NCBI GenBank assembly: GCA_964553405.1
Contig: CAZKLS010000012.1
Coordinates: 1 to 42,737 of the forward strand
DNA: 42,737 nucleotides
Direction of reading: 5' to 3'
Origin: DATIRA01 sp964553405
Lineage (GTDB): Bacteria; Pseudomonadota; Gammaproteobacteria; Steroidobacterales; Steroidobacteraceae
Shown here: one piece after another, positions 7,778-16,683 of the stretch
Numbering within the stretch: the first letter of the stretch is position 1
How the letters are laid out: each line of letters begins with the position of its first letter
Notes under the pieces: model-generated
The model's database searches: none
What the model saw: the letters and a program-made list of their open reading frames with translations, nothing else
Told to the model about the DNA's origin: nothing
Position numbers and translations under genes: made by a program

Positions 7778-9006
7778 GCCGCCACCTCGAGCACCGTCTC
7801 GCAAACCGTGCTCGCGAACTCGTCCGACGATCGCCCGGCGAGAAACTCCGCCTGCCCCTCCGTGCGGCACGCATCCACCCGCGTCTTCGGGCAGGAAAGC
7901 TGCAACATCGCGCCGGCGAGCCGTTCGGCATCCGAACTGTCGACGGTCAGGCCCAGCCCATGGCGTCGGACCAGGGCACCGACCAGCCCATACTGTTGCG
8001 CCAGCACTGGCCTGCCATGACGTGCCGCCCAGACCAGCGCGCCACTGGATCCGACGTGCCGCTGGTACGGAGCCATCACGACGTCGCTGCGCTTGACCAG
8101 CGCCGCCAGTTCGTCGGTGGACAGGAACCGGTCGATCACTTCCAGCCCGTCCGGGTCTTCCGAGGATGCAGACAATCGGGTCCGGGTCGCGGCGACCGCT
8201 GCCCGACAATCTTCATCCAGTCTCCCCGCGAGCAGCAGGCGGACGCGGGCCCGCTGTTCCTTCGACATCGACTCGAGCGCCTGCAGCACGACCTTGACGC
8301 CCTTGCGCTCCGACAAGGCCCCGAACAGCAGATAGCAGCAGCGGTCATCTTGCCGCTCCGCCGGCGATACCGACGGAGCCAGGGCGTCCCCCGACGGGGC
8401 CTCGACGATCGGATCGGGAACGCTCCGGACCTTGCCGCCACCGGCGAAGCGGCGCCGGGCATAGTCCGGGAAGAACGGGTCGAGGCTGAGCACCGCCTTC
8501 AGAGCCGGGTTGCGAAGCATCCTCGAGTACGAGACCCGCTTCATCCGGTCGCGGACTTTTTCGCGCAAACCGCGTCCCGGCGACTCGACGTACACCTCGT
8601 GTACCGACGGACGGAACAGTATCCCGGAAATGCCCCGGACGTCCCCTGCGCCGCGCCCGAGCGCCAGCGGCAACTGCAGTGGATCGAGGAACAATGCGTG
8701 CGCGTGCGAAGTGCCGGTCGCCCGCATTTCCCGCTCGATCAGCCGCCATCGAGCCATGGCACGGCGGTAGATCGGCCCGTGGTTGCAGGCACGTAGCTCG
8801 GCCGGCCCCGGCGTCCGCAGGCGGGCGATGCGTCCGAGCTCGAGGCCGTCCTCGTCCTTGAGCCGGGAGACCAGCGCATCACTCACCGAGAACACCGCAT
8901 CCATCGGTGGCCGCTCGCGATCGAGCCACTCGGCGATCGCACGTACATAGGCCGGCTGGTGACCGAGATGCTCGGGCTCGAAGAACAGGACCTGTGCGCG
9001 TGGCAT
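7774..9006 (-). CDS. Glycosyltransferase, GT-B type (divergent GT4)
   Basis: 410 aa from the ATG at 9006 (MPRAQVLFFEPEHLGHQPAY), eight bases after the flippase-methyltransferase stop. An in-frame extension further upstream lies inside that neighbour and lacks protein-like content. The C-terminal half carries CYLLFGALSERKGVKVVLQA, the usual first strand and helix of the donor domain, then VIDRFLSTDELAALVKRSDV and APYQRHVGSSGALVWAARHG, with serine/glycine in place of the EX7E motif. It is a transferase of the repeat-unit assembly line by fold and context. Substrate is not predictable. Its stop overlaps the polymerase start, so the two are coupled. Confidence 0.78.
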   Translation of the reverse strand: MPRAQVLFFEPEHLGHQPAYVRAIAEWLDRERPPMDAVFSVSDALVSRLKDEDGLELGRIARLRTPGPAELRACNHGPIYRRAMARWRLIEREMRATGTSHAHALFLDPLQLPLALGRGAGDVRGISGILFRPSVHEVYVESPGRGLREKVRDRMKRVSYSRMLRNPALKAVLSLDPFFPDYARRRFAGGGKVRSVPDPIVEAPSGDALAPSVSPAERQDDRCCYLLFGALSERKGVKVVLQALESMSKEQRARVRLLLAGRLDEDCRAAVAATRTRLSASSEDPDGLEVIDRFLSTDELAALVKRSDVVMAPYQRHVGSSGALVWAARHGRPVLAQQYGLVGALVRRHGLGLTVDSSDAERLAGAMLQLSCPKTRVDACRTEGQAEFLAGRSSDEFASTVCETVLEVAA

Positions 9007-9014
9007 ACCACCAC

Positions 9015-11150
9015 TCACGGTCCGGCCGCAGCCGCACGGAAGACGAAGTTCCACGGCTCGAAGCCCGCCGGTTGATCGCACTGATATCCGTATCCATCGA
9101 GCAGAGCCGCGATCGCGTCGCGCTGCGCGTCCGAGGTCGCCTCGACGAGCAGCAGCGGATGCCAGCGCCGCAGCAGCGCGGTCGCACCCTGCAGCGCACT
9201 CAACTCCCCGCCCTCGATATCCAGCTTGACCAGCGCGACCCGCGGCTCGCCGCGCGCACGCCATTCCGCGTCGATGGTCGTGACGGGCACCCGCAGCACG
9301 TCGCCGGTGCGACCCGACTCCAGCGAATCGACCAGACCCGCGTAAGCGGCGTCACTGGTTGCCAGGAATTCGGACTCGCCGGCCACCGACCCGGTCGCGA
9401 CCGGCAGGACCTCGACCGCCCCGAGCTTGCTGTCCTCGATGTTCTGCCGAAGCCGCGCCACGTTGCCGGGGAGTGGCTCGAATGCCAGCAGCCGGGCATC
9501 CGGGACGAGCGCCTGGGCGACCGATACCGTGAACACGCCGACATTGGCGCCGACGTCGATCGCCCAACCCCCGGCCGAGACTGCCTGGGCAGCAAACTCG
9601 CGCTCTGCCTGCTCGAACGGCCCGTACACCATCCAGTGCCAGCCCAGTGTTTCGCGGCCTCGCAGCCGCACCCGGCCCGCCGGCGGCAGCAGCGCGTCGA
9701 ACTCGCTGTCCGGACCGAGTATCGGCAGCAGCAGGCCGCGCAGCAGCCACCCCTTGCCGCGCGAGATGGGAAACCAGCGCACATATGCGCGCACCGGCCA
9801 GGCCAGGTGCCAGAAGAATCGCCTGAGGGGAGACATGCCGGGGTGCAGTTTGACGTCGTCGCGCCTGGGCAGCAATCCGGTGGCCCCGTCACCGAGCCTG
9901 GCCCGGCAGAATACCCACGCGACGGCGCTGCCGGCGGCGATTGCCAGCGCATACCCGGTGGTCACGCCGAGCGCCCCGAACGCCGCCCCGAGCAGGTATC
10001 CCAGCAAAGCCGTAACGGCGGCCGTCAGGACGTGCCCGTACAGGTTCCAGCGCGCGTTTCCCAGCCCGAGCAGCGTGAAATACGCCGGCGCGGACAAGGT
10101 GTTCACGAGCCAGGCCAGCGTCAGCAGCCATCCCATCGCAACCAGCAGTGCATCCACCTGCCCGAGCAGCAGCCAGCTGATGAGCGGCCAGCCGATCAGC
10201 AGCAGGCTGAACGCCGTCACGCTGGCCGGGAACAGCCGCTGGTAGGCGCGCCGGTAAATGCCGGCCGCCGCCGCGCCATCCGCCGCCGGAAGGCCGGCCA
10301 CCGCCGGCAGAATGACCTGGCCGGCGGCCACCAGCGGCGCGCGCAGCTGGGTCGTGACGCGGTAGGCGAGTTCGAACAGGCCGGTCGCTTCGAGCCCCCC
10401 GAAACGGGTCATCAGTATCTTGGCCAACGGCTCGACCGCGAGCTGCGTCACCGAGATGGCCTGCACGCCGAGCCCGAAGCGCCAGACCCTGCGCAGATCG
10501 GGCAGCCGCAGCCGGAACGGCAGCACGGCGCCGATACCGAGCTCCCTTCGCACCAGCAGCCAGCCCAGCACGATCACCACGGCTCCCTGCAGCACCTGCG
10601 CCATCCCGATGCCGACCACACCGTGTCTCGGCACCAGCACGATGGCTGCCACCAGCAGGGCCAGGCTCCCCGTGATCATCAACAGCGCCCGCTGGCCAAA
10701 GCGCTGGCAGCCCTCCAGGGCGCCCACTAGGGTCAGGCCCACCACCAGCAGCACCAGGCTGGCCAGCGTGAAGGGCAGCAGCCTGCCCGCAGGCTCGAGG
10801 AGGTCCTGCGGCACGAGCACGGCCAGCAGGCCTCGTGCGGGCAAGTACAGCGCCGCTGCCAGCGTGCTCGCAAGGATTGCGACCGCCAGCGTGACCGACT
10901 GCACCAGCGACGCGGCGTCGGCGCGAGCGCCGACCGACAGGTCGGCCGCGACGAATCGCGCAAGGGAGGTGCTGAATCCGAAATCGCCGATTCGGGCGAC
11001 CGCTGAGATCGATGCGATCAGCGCCCACAACCCGAACTGCTCCGTGGACAGTGCCCGGACGAGGAAACTGTATGTGAGGAACAGGATCAGCGCCGTCGCA
11101 ACGGCCTGCATCCCCGCCAGGACCGCGTTGCGCCCGAGCCGCGCCGTCAT
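9015..11150 (-). CDS. Wzx-like polysaccharide flippase fused to an FkbM-type methyltransferase
   Basis: One 711-aa open frame with two modules. Residues 1 to about 425 are a MATE-like polysaccharide transporter (start MTARLGRNAVLAGMQAVATA, about twelve membrane segments) of the kind that flips undecaprenyl-linked repeat units. After a linker (RRDDVKLHPG) come residues 439-711, an FkbM-family SAM-dependent O-methyltransferase: SAM loop WAIDVGANVGVFTVSVAQAL (529-548), acidic LLAFEPLPGNV (554-564), and VKLDIEGGEL (641-650). No stop separates them. Met439 (9836-9834) is a conceivable internal start but has no Shine-Dalgarno sequence before it, so a single polypeptide is more likely. The methyltransferase would face the cytoplasm and could O-methylate a sugar of the unit just before export. 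The fusion is seen directly; the role is inference. Confidence 0.88.
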   Translation of the reverse strand: MTARLGRNAVLAGMQAVATALILFLTYSFLVRALSTEQFGLWALIASISAVARIGDFGFSTSLARFVAADLSVGARADAASLVQSVTLAVAILASTLAAALYLPARGLLAVLVPQDLLEPAGRLLPFTLASLVLLVVGLTLVGALEGCQRFGQRALLMITGSLALLVAAIVLVPRHGVVGIGMAQVLQGAVVIVLGWLLVRRELGIGAVLPFRLRLPDLRRVWRFGLGVQAISVTQLAVEPLAKILMTRFGGLEATGLFELAYRVTTQLRAPLVAAGQVILPAVAGLPAADGAAAAGIYRRAYQRLFPASVTAFSLLLIGWPLISWLLLGQVDALLVAMGWLLTLAWLVNTLSAPAYFTLLGLGNARWNLYGHVLTAAVTALLGYLLGAAFGALGVTTGYALAIAAGSAVAWVFCRARLGDGATGLLPRRDDVKLHPGMSPLRRFFWHLAWPVRAYVRWFPISRGKGWLLRGLLLPILGPDSEFDALLPPAGRVRLRGRETLGWHWMVYGPFEQAEREFAAQAVSAGGWAIDVGANVGVFTVSVAQALVPDARLLAFEPLPGNVARLRQNIEDSKLGAVEVLPVATGSVAGESEFLATSDAAYAGLVDSLESGRTGDVLRVPVTTIDAEWRARGEPRVALVKLDIEGGELSALQGATALLRRWHPLLLVEATSDAQRDAIAALLDGYGYQCDQPAGFEPWNFVFRAAAAGP

Positions 11151-11222
11151 CTCGCCCCGGCTGTCCGCGCCCGTCGCGCGATGCCACCGTGCCCCGGCGC
11201 AAGGCGCGCTCCAGGCTGGTGC

Positions 11223-12191
11223 TCAGGCAGCCGCGCCAGGACGCTGCTCCGGCTGGTTCCGACGGCGCAAGTGGGCGGCAATCGCGAGCATCAGCGCGAA
11301 TCCGAATCCCAGTACGAACCCGGCGGCCGACATCAGCAGGCGCTTAGGCCGGACGAACTCGTGCTCCTCCGGTACGACCGCCGGATCGAGGACGCGGAAC
11401 GCGTATTCCTCGTGAACGCTCGCCATCATGGTCCGCCGCAACTCGTTCTCGATCAGCCGGTAGACGGACTGCTGGATCCCGACGATGTCCGTCTCCGCCG
11501 CCTCGCGTTCCAGGTAGTCGATGTTTCGCGCGGACATGGCCATGGCCCGCGCGCGGAGTTCCGCGTTGGCCTGGGCAATCAGGTCGTTGGCCCAGCGCGC
11601 CGCCTGCTCGCGATCGCGCCACTCGATGACCAGCGTCGCCACGCCGCTGCGGCGCTCCTCCGTGACCGAGCGGATCTTCCGGTCGAACTTGCGGACCGCG
11701 TCGGCGACCGTCGGGTCGCGCTTCCACAGGTGCGGCTTCCACTGCTGCTGCTCCTCGTCCCAGCGCGAGGCGAACAGCACGTGCAGCAGGCCGTGATCGA
11801 CGATGAACCGTTCGGTGAAGCCCCGCGAGTTCAGCACCGCCATGTTCTCGGCCTCGTTGGAGTCACCACCGAGGTTGATGCCCGCCAGCGATGCGAGCCC
11901 GCCGAGATTGCCGGCCAGCGCGCCCAGCGCCGAGGAGGAACTCGCCTCCTTGGCCGGGAGGAACACGACCTTGCCGTGATAAACGGGCCGCATCAGGAAT
12001 GCGAGCGTCACGGCAAGCGCGAGACCCGCGAGCGCACCGAGCAGCGGCCACCACCAGCGGACCCGGACCGCGTGCAGCAACTCCGTGAACGTGACGGGGC
12101 TGACCGCGCCGGTGTCGAGCACGGGCACGAAATAGCCGCGAACTGCGTCCTGCAACGGCACCGGGTGTTCGTCCCTCTCGTGTTCGGCCAT
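11223..12191 (-). CDS. Wzz-like polysaccharide chain-length determinant, no kinase domain
   Basis: 322 aa. Family members form inner-membrane oligomers that set the polymer length made by Wzy. Layout is typical: cytoplasmic N-terminus, first membrane helix about 48-67 (WPLLGALAGLALAVTLAF), then VYHGKVVFLPA leading into a periplasmic region with helical content (ARNIDYLEREAAETDIVGIQ), and a second membrane helix near 285-305 after the proline-containing RPKRLLMSAAGFVLGFGFAL. No Walker motifs or C-terminal tyrosine cluster, so it is not a Wzc kinase. It starts 12 bases after the Wza-like stop and ends 72 bases before the flippase gene. Confidence 0.88.
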   Translation of the reverse strand: MAEHERDEHPVPLQDAVRGYFVPVLDTGAVSPVTFTELLHAVRVRWWWPLLGALAGLALAVTLAFLMRPVYHGKVVFLPAKEASSSSALGALAGNLGGLASLAGINLGGDSNEAENMAVLNSRGFTERFIVDHGLLHVLFASRWDEEQQQWKPHLWKRDPTVADAVRKFDRKIRSVTEERRSGVATLVIEWRDREQAARWANDLIAQANAELRARAMAMSARNIDYLEREAAETDIVGIQQSVYRLIENELRRTMMASVHEEYAFRVLDPAVVPEEHEFVRPKRLLMSAAGFVLGFGFALMLAIAAHLRRRNQPEQRPGAAA

Positions 12192-12204
12192 CGCTCGGTC
12201 CGGT

Positions 12205-15159
12205 TCAGAACGAGTTGACCGCCGCCACCGCGACGGCGAGGTTGTAGATGATCGTCGTGACCGCGGTCCACAGCGGCAGCGGTCGCATGCGCTCGGCGTC
12301 GAGCGGCACCACGATCGTGTCGCCGGGCATGACGTCGGTCCCGCCGCTCTTGAACCAGTTGCTGCTGCCGCTCACGACGCTGCCGTTCGCCCGTACGATG
12401 TAGATGCGGCCCTTGTCCGCCTTCTTCGTAGTTCCGCCACTCAAGCGGATGTAGTCGTCCCGGCCGAGCGACGGATCCCAGAGATGCGAGGTCCCGGACT
12501 GGACCTCGCCGAGCACGGTCACTTCCTGCGTTCGCTCGGGCACCAGCAGGCGGTCGCCGTCCTTCAGCACGATGTCGGCGTGTGAGCCCGGCTCCGACTG
12601 GAGCACGCGATCGAGGTCGATCACGAGCCGGCCCACCGGCTCGATTTCCCGCAGCGAGTCGAGCAGCGTCTGGCCGACTGCGACGGCCTGCGTGGCCTGG
12701 CCGGCCTGGCCCGGCATCGCGGTCTGGGTGCCCTGCAGGGCCAGCGCGGCCAGATCGCCCTGCAGCCGGTCGGCGAGCTGCATGATCTGCTGCTCCTCGC
12801 GCTGCTTGAGCGATTCGCGCGTGAAGACGCTGCCCTCCGGATACGCCAGGTCGGTCAGGCCGCCGGCGCGCTGCAGCAGCGACCTGAGCGTCTCGCCGCG
12901 CTTGATCGGATACTTGCCCGGGAAGCGTACTTCGCCACCGAGCGTCACGAGGCCCGGCTCGGCCCACTGCGGGAGCGACTTGATCACCAGAAAATCCGAG
13001 GGCTGCAGCGGCAGGTCGGCCACCGGATCAGCGGCGAGCGCCCGCTCGAGATCGACCGGCATCGTGTCCGCCCTGCGGTACTCGCCGTTGATGACCTGAT
13101 AGCGCGTGATCTCCGCCCCGCCGCGGTAGGCGCTCTGGCTCATGCCACCGCCCGCGCGCACGAGGTCTGACACCGTCATGCCTGTCTCGAGCGGGTACTG
13201 GCCGGGAGCCTTGACCTCGCCGCTCACGGTCACCAACTGTGCCGCCTGCCCCGGGCGGGCCTGCCGTTCCAGGTCTTCGACGAATGCCTTGATCTGCAGT
13301 TCGCGGCCACCCTCGAGATTGAACACGTACAGCCGGTCGCGTGGCTGCAGCGGCACGTTCGCGGGGGACGATGGATTCGCCCAGGCCTGCGCGAGGTCGG
13401 CCGACGCCGCGGATACGGTCCGGTCGGCCGCCTCCCGGCGGATCAGCACGTAGTTCAGGTCTGCCTTCGGCCTGAGGTCCTCGACGCTGCGCAGCACGTC
13501 CGCAATGCGCAGGCCCGGCTGCCAGGCGACCGGCCCCGGGTTCTGAACGTGCCCGGTCACCTCGATGCCGTTCCCGATCTCCATCGGCACCGACTTCAGT
13601 CGCAGCAGGTCGCCCGAACGAAGCGCCGTCGAACGGCCACCGGGCGCCGTCAGGTCGACAGCCATCACGATGCGCTCCCGGCGTTCGCCGATCCGCTCCA
13701 GCGTGGCCGTGCGCGGGTCGGCCTCGGGCGTGAGACCGCCGGCCAGATACAGCAGGTCCGCGGCGGTGGATTCGCCCTTCAGCTCGTAGATCGCCGGACG
13801 GCGGATCTGTCCGGTGACCGACGCGGTGCTGCCGACCGGCGGGATGAAGATCACGTCGCCGGACTGCAGCCGCCGGTCGTTGCGGGAATCGCCCGCCAGC
13901 AGCAGGTCGTACAGGTCGAGCGTGGCGACGGTGCGGCCGTTGCGCTTCAACTGGATGTTACGCAGCGAGCCGATTTCCTTGACCCCACCGGTCGCGAACA
14001 GCGCGTTGGTGATCGTGGACAGCGCGCTGACGGTATAGGCACCCGGCTGCTCGGCTTCGCCGGCGACGACGATCGTGATCGAGCGCAACTCACCGATGCT
14101 GACGTTCGCCCGGGTACCGATCAACTGCTCCTGGACGCGTTCCTCGATCACCGCGCGCGCCTCGGAGAAACGCAGACCGGCCAGTGGAATCGGCCCGAGC
14201 TCGGGAAACTGCACGACACCGTTGCGGTCCACGACGAGCTCGACACGCTGCTCCGTGGCGCCGACCAACTGCACGCGCAGCGTGTCCCCCGGGCCCACGA
14301 CGTACTCGGCCGGCACCGGAACGTCGCTCGCCGGCGCGAAGGTCGTCGGCAGCGCGCTGAACAGGTCGTAACCGAAAGGCTTCAGCGCGTCCTCGCCGCG
14401 CTTCTCGAGCGGCAACAGCGTCACCCGCACGCGGAAATCGCGCAGGGCCGGCTCGATGGCCAGGCGCTTCGTCGCCAGTTCCTCGGTGAGACCTGCGAGT
14501 GCAATCGAGCGTACCCCCGGCACCTCCAGCATGCCCGACCGGTTGAGCTTGTACGGGTTTCCGTCGAGCACTCTCAGGCGGAAGTCGCCGAGCCGGGCGA
14601 GTTCCTCCTCGCTGCGCTCCGCGACCTTCGGCTCGGTGCGCTTCTTCCTGTCGTCCGGCGTCGTCCGCAGCGTCAACGCCGGGGACCCCGAGGCCGCGGC
14701 CTCGCGCTGCTCGGCCAGTCGCTCCTTGCGCTCGAGTTCGAGGCGCCGCTTCTCGAGCTCGAACTCGATCTCCAGATCCTCCTGCCCAGGGTCGCGCAGA
14801 ACGAGGTCGATGACGATCGTGTCCCCGGCCCGCAGCCGCGGCTCACGCAACCGCTGCAGCTGGTCCTCGTCGAGTTCGCCCGCGACTCCCTTCGGTTCCA
14901 TCGTGGCCGGGAACTCGAGCTGCTGGCTACGCGTCGCCGCCGATCCTCCGAGGCCGAGTTGCTCCATCAGCGCTCGCTGCTGGTCCGGTGGCAGGTTCCT
15001 GAACGCCTCGATCTGGCTTTGCGTCGGCACCTGTGCCTCGAGTGCCGGCGGCCACGCCGCGACCGACGTCAGCATCACCGCAACCAGCAGGGCAGTCCGG
15101 CGCAACCCCATCGAGAGGAAGCCGCGCACTCTGGAAACAGTCATTCGTGATTTGATCAT
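12205..15159 (-). CDS. Large Wza-like outer-membrane polysaccharide export protein with six SLBB-type repeats
   Basis: 984 aa from the ATG at 15159, far longer than E. coli Wza (about 380 aa). A TTG start at 15192 would overlap the wzi gene and is less likely. Features in order: hydrophobic signal segment about 22-42; charged, probably coiled-coil helix about 127-155; polysaccharide-export (BexD/Wza) domain about 280-360 with AEYVVGPGDTLRVQLVGATE; then six SLBB-like units beginning near residues 365, 447, 533, 643, 737 and 880 (for example VSGEVKAPGQYPLETGMTVS and LGGEVRFPGKYPIKRGETLR); and a C-terminal hydrophobic stretch about 962-982. No lipobox cysteine is visible. It should form the outer-membrane/periplasmic conduit for the polymer. 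Seven bases separate it from the wzi gene upstream. Confidence 0.9.
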   Translation of the reverse strand: MIKSRMTVSRVRGFLSMGLRRTALLVAVMLTSVAAWPPALEAQVPTQSQIEAFRNLPPDQQRALMEQLGLGGSAATRSQQLEFPATMEPKGVAGELDEDQLQRLREPRLRAGDTIVIDLVLRDPGQEDLEIEFELEKRRLELERKERLAEQREAAASGSPALTLRTTPDDRKKRTEPKVAERSEEELARLGDFRLRVLDGNPYKLNRSGMLEVPGVRSIALAGLTEELATKRLAIEPALRDFRVRVTLLPLEKRGEDALKPFGYDLFSALPTTFAPASDVPVPAEYVVGPGDTLRVQLVGATEQRVELVVDRNGVVQFPELGPIPLAGLRFSEARAVIEERVQEQLIGTRANVSIGELRSITIVVAGEAEQPGAYTVSALSTITNALFATGGVKEIGSLRNIQLKRNGRTVATLDLYDLLLAGDSRNDRRLQSGDVIFIPPVGSTASVTGQIRRPAIYELKGESTAADLLYLAGGLTPEADPRTATLERIGERRERIVMAVDLTAPGGRSTALRSGDLLRLKSVPMEIGNGIEVTGHVQNPGPVAWQPGLRIADVLRSVEDLRPKADLNYVLIRREAADRTVSAASADLAQAWANPSSPANVPLQPRDRLYVFNLEGGRELQIKAFVEDLERQARPGQAAQLVTVSGEVKAPGQYPLETGMTVSDLVRAGGGMSQSAYRGGAEITRYQVINGEYRRADTMPVDLERALAADPVADLPLQPSDFLVIKSLPQWAEPGLVTLGGEVRFPGKYPIKRGETLRSLLQRAGGLTDLAYPEGSVFTRESLKQREEQQIMQLADRLQGDLAALALQGTQTAMPGQAGQATQAVAVGQTLLDSLREIEPVGRLVIDLDRVLQSEPGSHADIVLKDGDRLLVPERTQEVTVLGEVQSGTSHLWDPSLGRDDYIRLSGGTTKKADKGRIYIVRANGSVVSGSSNWFKSGGTDVMPGDTIVVPLDAERMRPLPLWTAVTTIIYNLAVAVAAVNSF

Positions 15160-15166
15160 CGCAAGG

Positions 15167-16651
15167 TCAGTGCCAATACAGCTGCCATTCAAGGTATCCG
15201 CTCAGGCCTTCTTCGAGGACCGTCCGGGTTCCGGGAGGCGCGTCCGTGTCGAGGTAACCCATCCCGACCGTCAACCGTCCACCGCCGATGCTGCGCACGT
15301 GCTCGACCGAGACCTCGCGCAACCTTGCCGGGCCGTCGGACAACGTGTGGTTGGCAGAACGGCCGGCCCGGTTCAGCTTGATGTCGCTGATCCGGCCCAG
15401 CCACTGGCTGCCTCGCGCATCGACCACCACGGCTCCGACTGCGACAGACTCGCCGTCCCCGTCGATCGAATGACCGATGGCCCGGCCCCGGTAACGGTAG
15501 CCGTCCGTATAGATGACGTTGGTGTAGGCGCAGCCGAACTCGGGCGGCGATCTCGTGAAGTCGCATGCGGTGTCGGAGTATTCCGCGTATGCACGGAAGC
15601 TCGCTGCGCCGAGACCGCCCCAGAATTCCAGGCCGAACAGCCCGAGGTATTTCGACGGCAGCCCTCCGGCCTCGTCCTCGCCGATGCCCTGCGCGTAGAC
15701 GGCCACCGGGACGCGTCCACCCGGCCACGCCCAGCGCAGATCCAGGCCGGCCAGCTGATTGCCGGGCTGTTCGTCGAGATCCTCCTGGTTGTCGTTTCCG
15801 ACCAGCAGGTCCCAGAACGTGCCGAGCCCGCACGGCCGGCCCTCGCCACACCACTGCGCCGTCCGGCTCAGGCCCAGCTGCAGCGTCGGGTGAGGCCGCA
15901 TTTCCACGCGCAGGCCGAACAACAGCGCATCGGGGAATTCGCGATCACCTTCGAGCTGGCCCATGAACGCCGACATCTTCCAGGGCCCCAGCCAGCGCAG
16001 CACCGGCAGTTCGAAGCGATCACTGTTCAGCCGGTCGATGGCGATGGCCGGTACCGGGCGTGCCGCCGTGGACAGGATCAGGCTCCCCTGCCAGCCCGGG
16101 CCCCACCAGCGCTCGGTAAACCCGGCCGACAGCATCCAGTTTCCGAGCATGGCGCCCAGGTAGCTGCCGTCTGCACGGAAGGACTGATCGTCGTCCGGGC
16201 TCGAGACGGCTCCCAACCGCAGCTTGCCGGCCCAGCGATCGCCCTGCGTGGCTGCAGAGAACCACGCCTCGCCTTCCTCACGCGGGCTGTCTTCAAAATC
16301 CCTGACGATGATTGGCTCCAAGGCCGCCGAAAGACGCAACTGCAAATCGACCTCGTGTGGCTCCGTCTCCCGGGCCGCCCGGGCCCGCAGCCTTGCAAGC
16401 GCCCGGGCCTGAGACGGCGACAGCGCGGCGGGCTCCGCGGCGGTAAGCTGTCGAGCCAGCTCGTCCCACCCAACCGGCCAGCTCAGGGAGGGTCCAGCCA
16501 GCAGCCCCGCGTCCGTCAGTAACTGCACATCGTGGCGCAAGCCGCTGTCTCCCGGCGCCGCCCAGGGCTCCGCAACCGCCCCCTGCCAAGGGGTCACCGC
16601 CGCGACCGGCAGCAGCAATAGCAGGAGCCGGGGTCCGATCTGTCTAGACAC
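15167..16651 (-). CDS. Wzi-family capsule assembly outer-membrane protein, second of a tandem pair
   Basis: 494 aa from a GTG at 16651 that starts right before a signal peptide (SRQIGPRLLLLLLPVAAVTP, then AVAEPW). An ATG at 16747 would give a 526-aa form overlapping the upstream gene by 64 bases and placing the signal peptide internally, so I reject it. Wzi is an outer-membrane beta-barrel with an N-terminal helical region that helps hold capsule at the surface. Shared with its neighbour: APGDSGLRHDVQLLTDAG, RDFEDSPREE, ERWWGPGWQGSLIL, GNDNQ, PGNQLAGLDLRWA, IGHSIDGDGE, and a C-terminal strand ending in the aromatic YLEWQLYWH suited to barrel assembly. Paralogue of 16684-18198. Confidence 0.87.
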   Translation of the reverse strand: MSRQIGPRLLLLLLPVAAVTPWQGAVAEPWAAPGDSGLRHDVQLLTDAGLLAGPSLSWPVGWDELARQLTAAEPAALSPSQARALARLRARAARETEPHEVDLQLRLSAALEPIIVRDFEDSPREEGEAWFSAATQGDRWAGKLRLGAVSSPDDDQSFRADGSYLGAMLGNWMLSAGFTERWWGPGWQGSLILSTAARPVPAIAIDRLNSDRFELPVLRWLGPWKMSAFMGQLEGDREFPDALLFGLRVEMRPHPTLQLGLSRTAQWCGEGRPCGLGTFWDLLVGNDNQEDLDEQPGNQLAGLDLRWAWPGGRVPVAVYAQGIGEDEAGGLPSKYLGLFGLEFWGGLGAASFRAYAEYSDTACDFTRSPPEFGCAYTNVIYTDGYRYRGRAIGHSIDGDGESVAVGAVVVDARGSQWLGRISDIKLNRAGRSANHTLSDGPARLREVSVEHVRSIGGGRLTVGMGYLDTDAPPGTRTVLEEGLSGYLEWQLYWH

Positions 16652-16683
16652 GCGCTGGCGCCCCGCCCCGCGAAACCGTGATT

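Noticed and set aside
7778..8209. N-terminal extension of the Wzy-like protein to 8209
   Set aside because: Overlaps the coupled glycosyltransferase gene in another frame. The ATG at 7777 with an ATGA overlap is the natural start, and the first membrane helix follows it.
9007..9264. N-terminal extension of the glycosyltransferase at 7774-9006 to a start at 9264
   Set aside because: It would overlap the methyltransferase module by 250 bases and its sequence is Ala/Arg/Gly-rich with no protein-like pattern. The ATG at 9006 gives a normal GT-B start.
8907..10730. A 607-codon plus-strand open frame opposite the flippase-methyltransferase gene
   Set aside because: Rich in Arg, Gln, Pro and His, with no family motifs; it is the antisense shadow of a well-supported gene. 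Many long antisense frames in this G+C-rich window (for example 5170-6477, 13549-15150, 17962-19956, 37105-39021) are rejected for the same reason.
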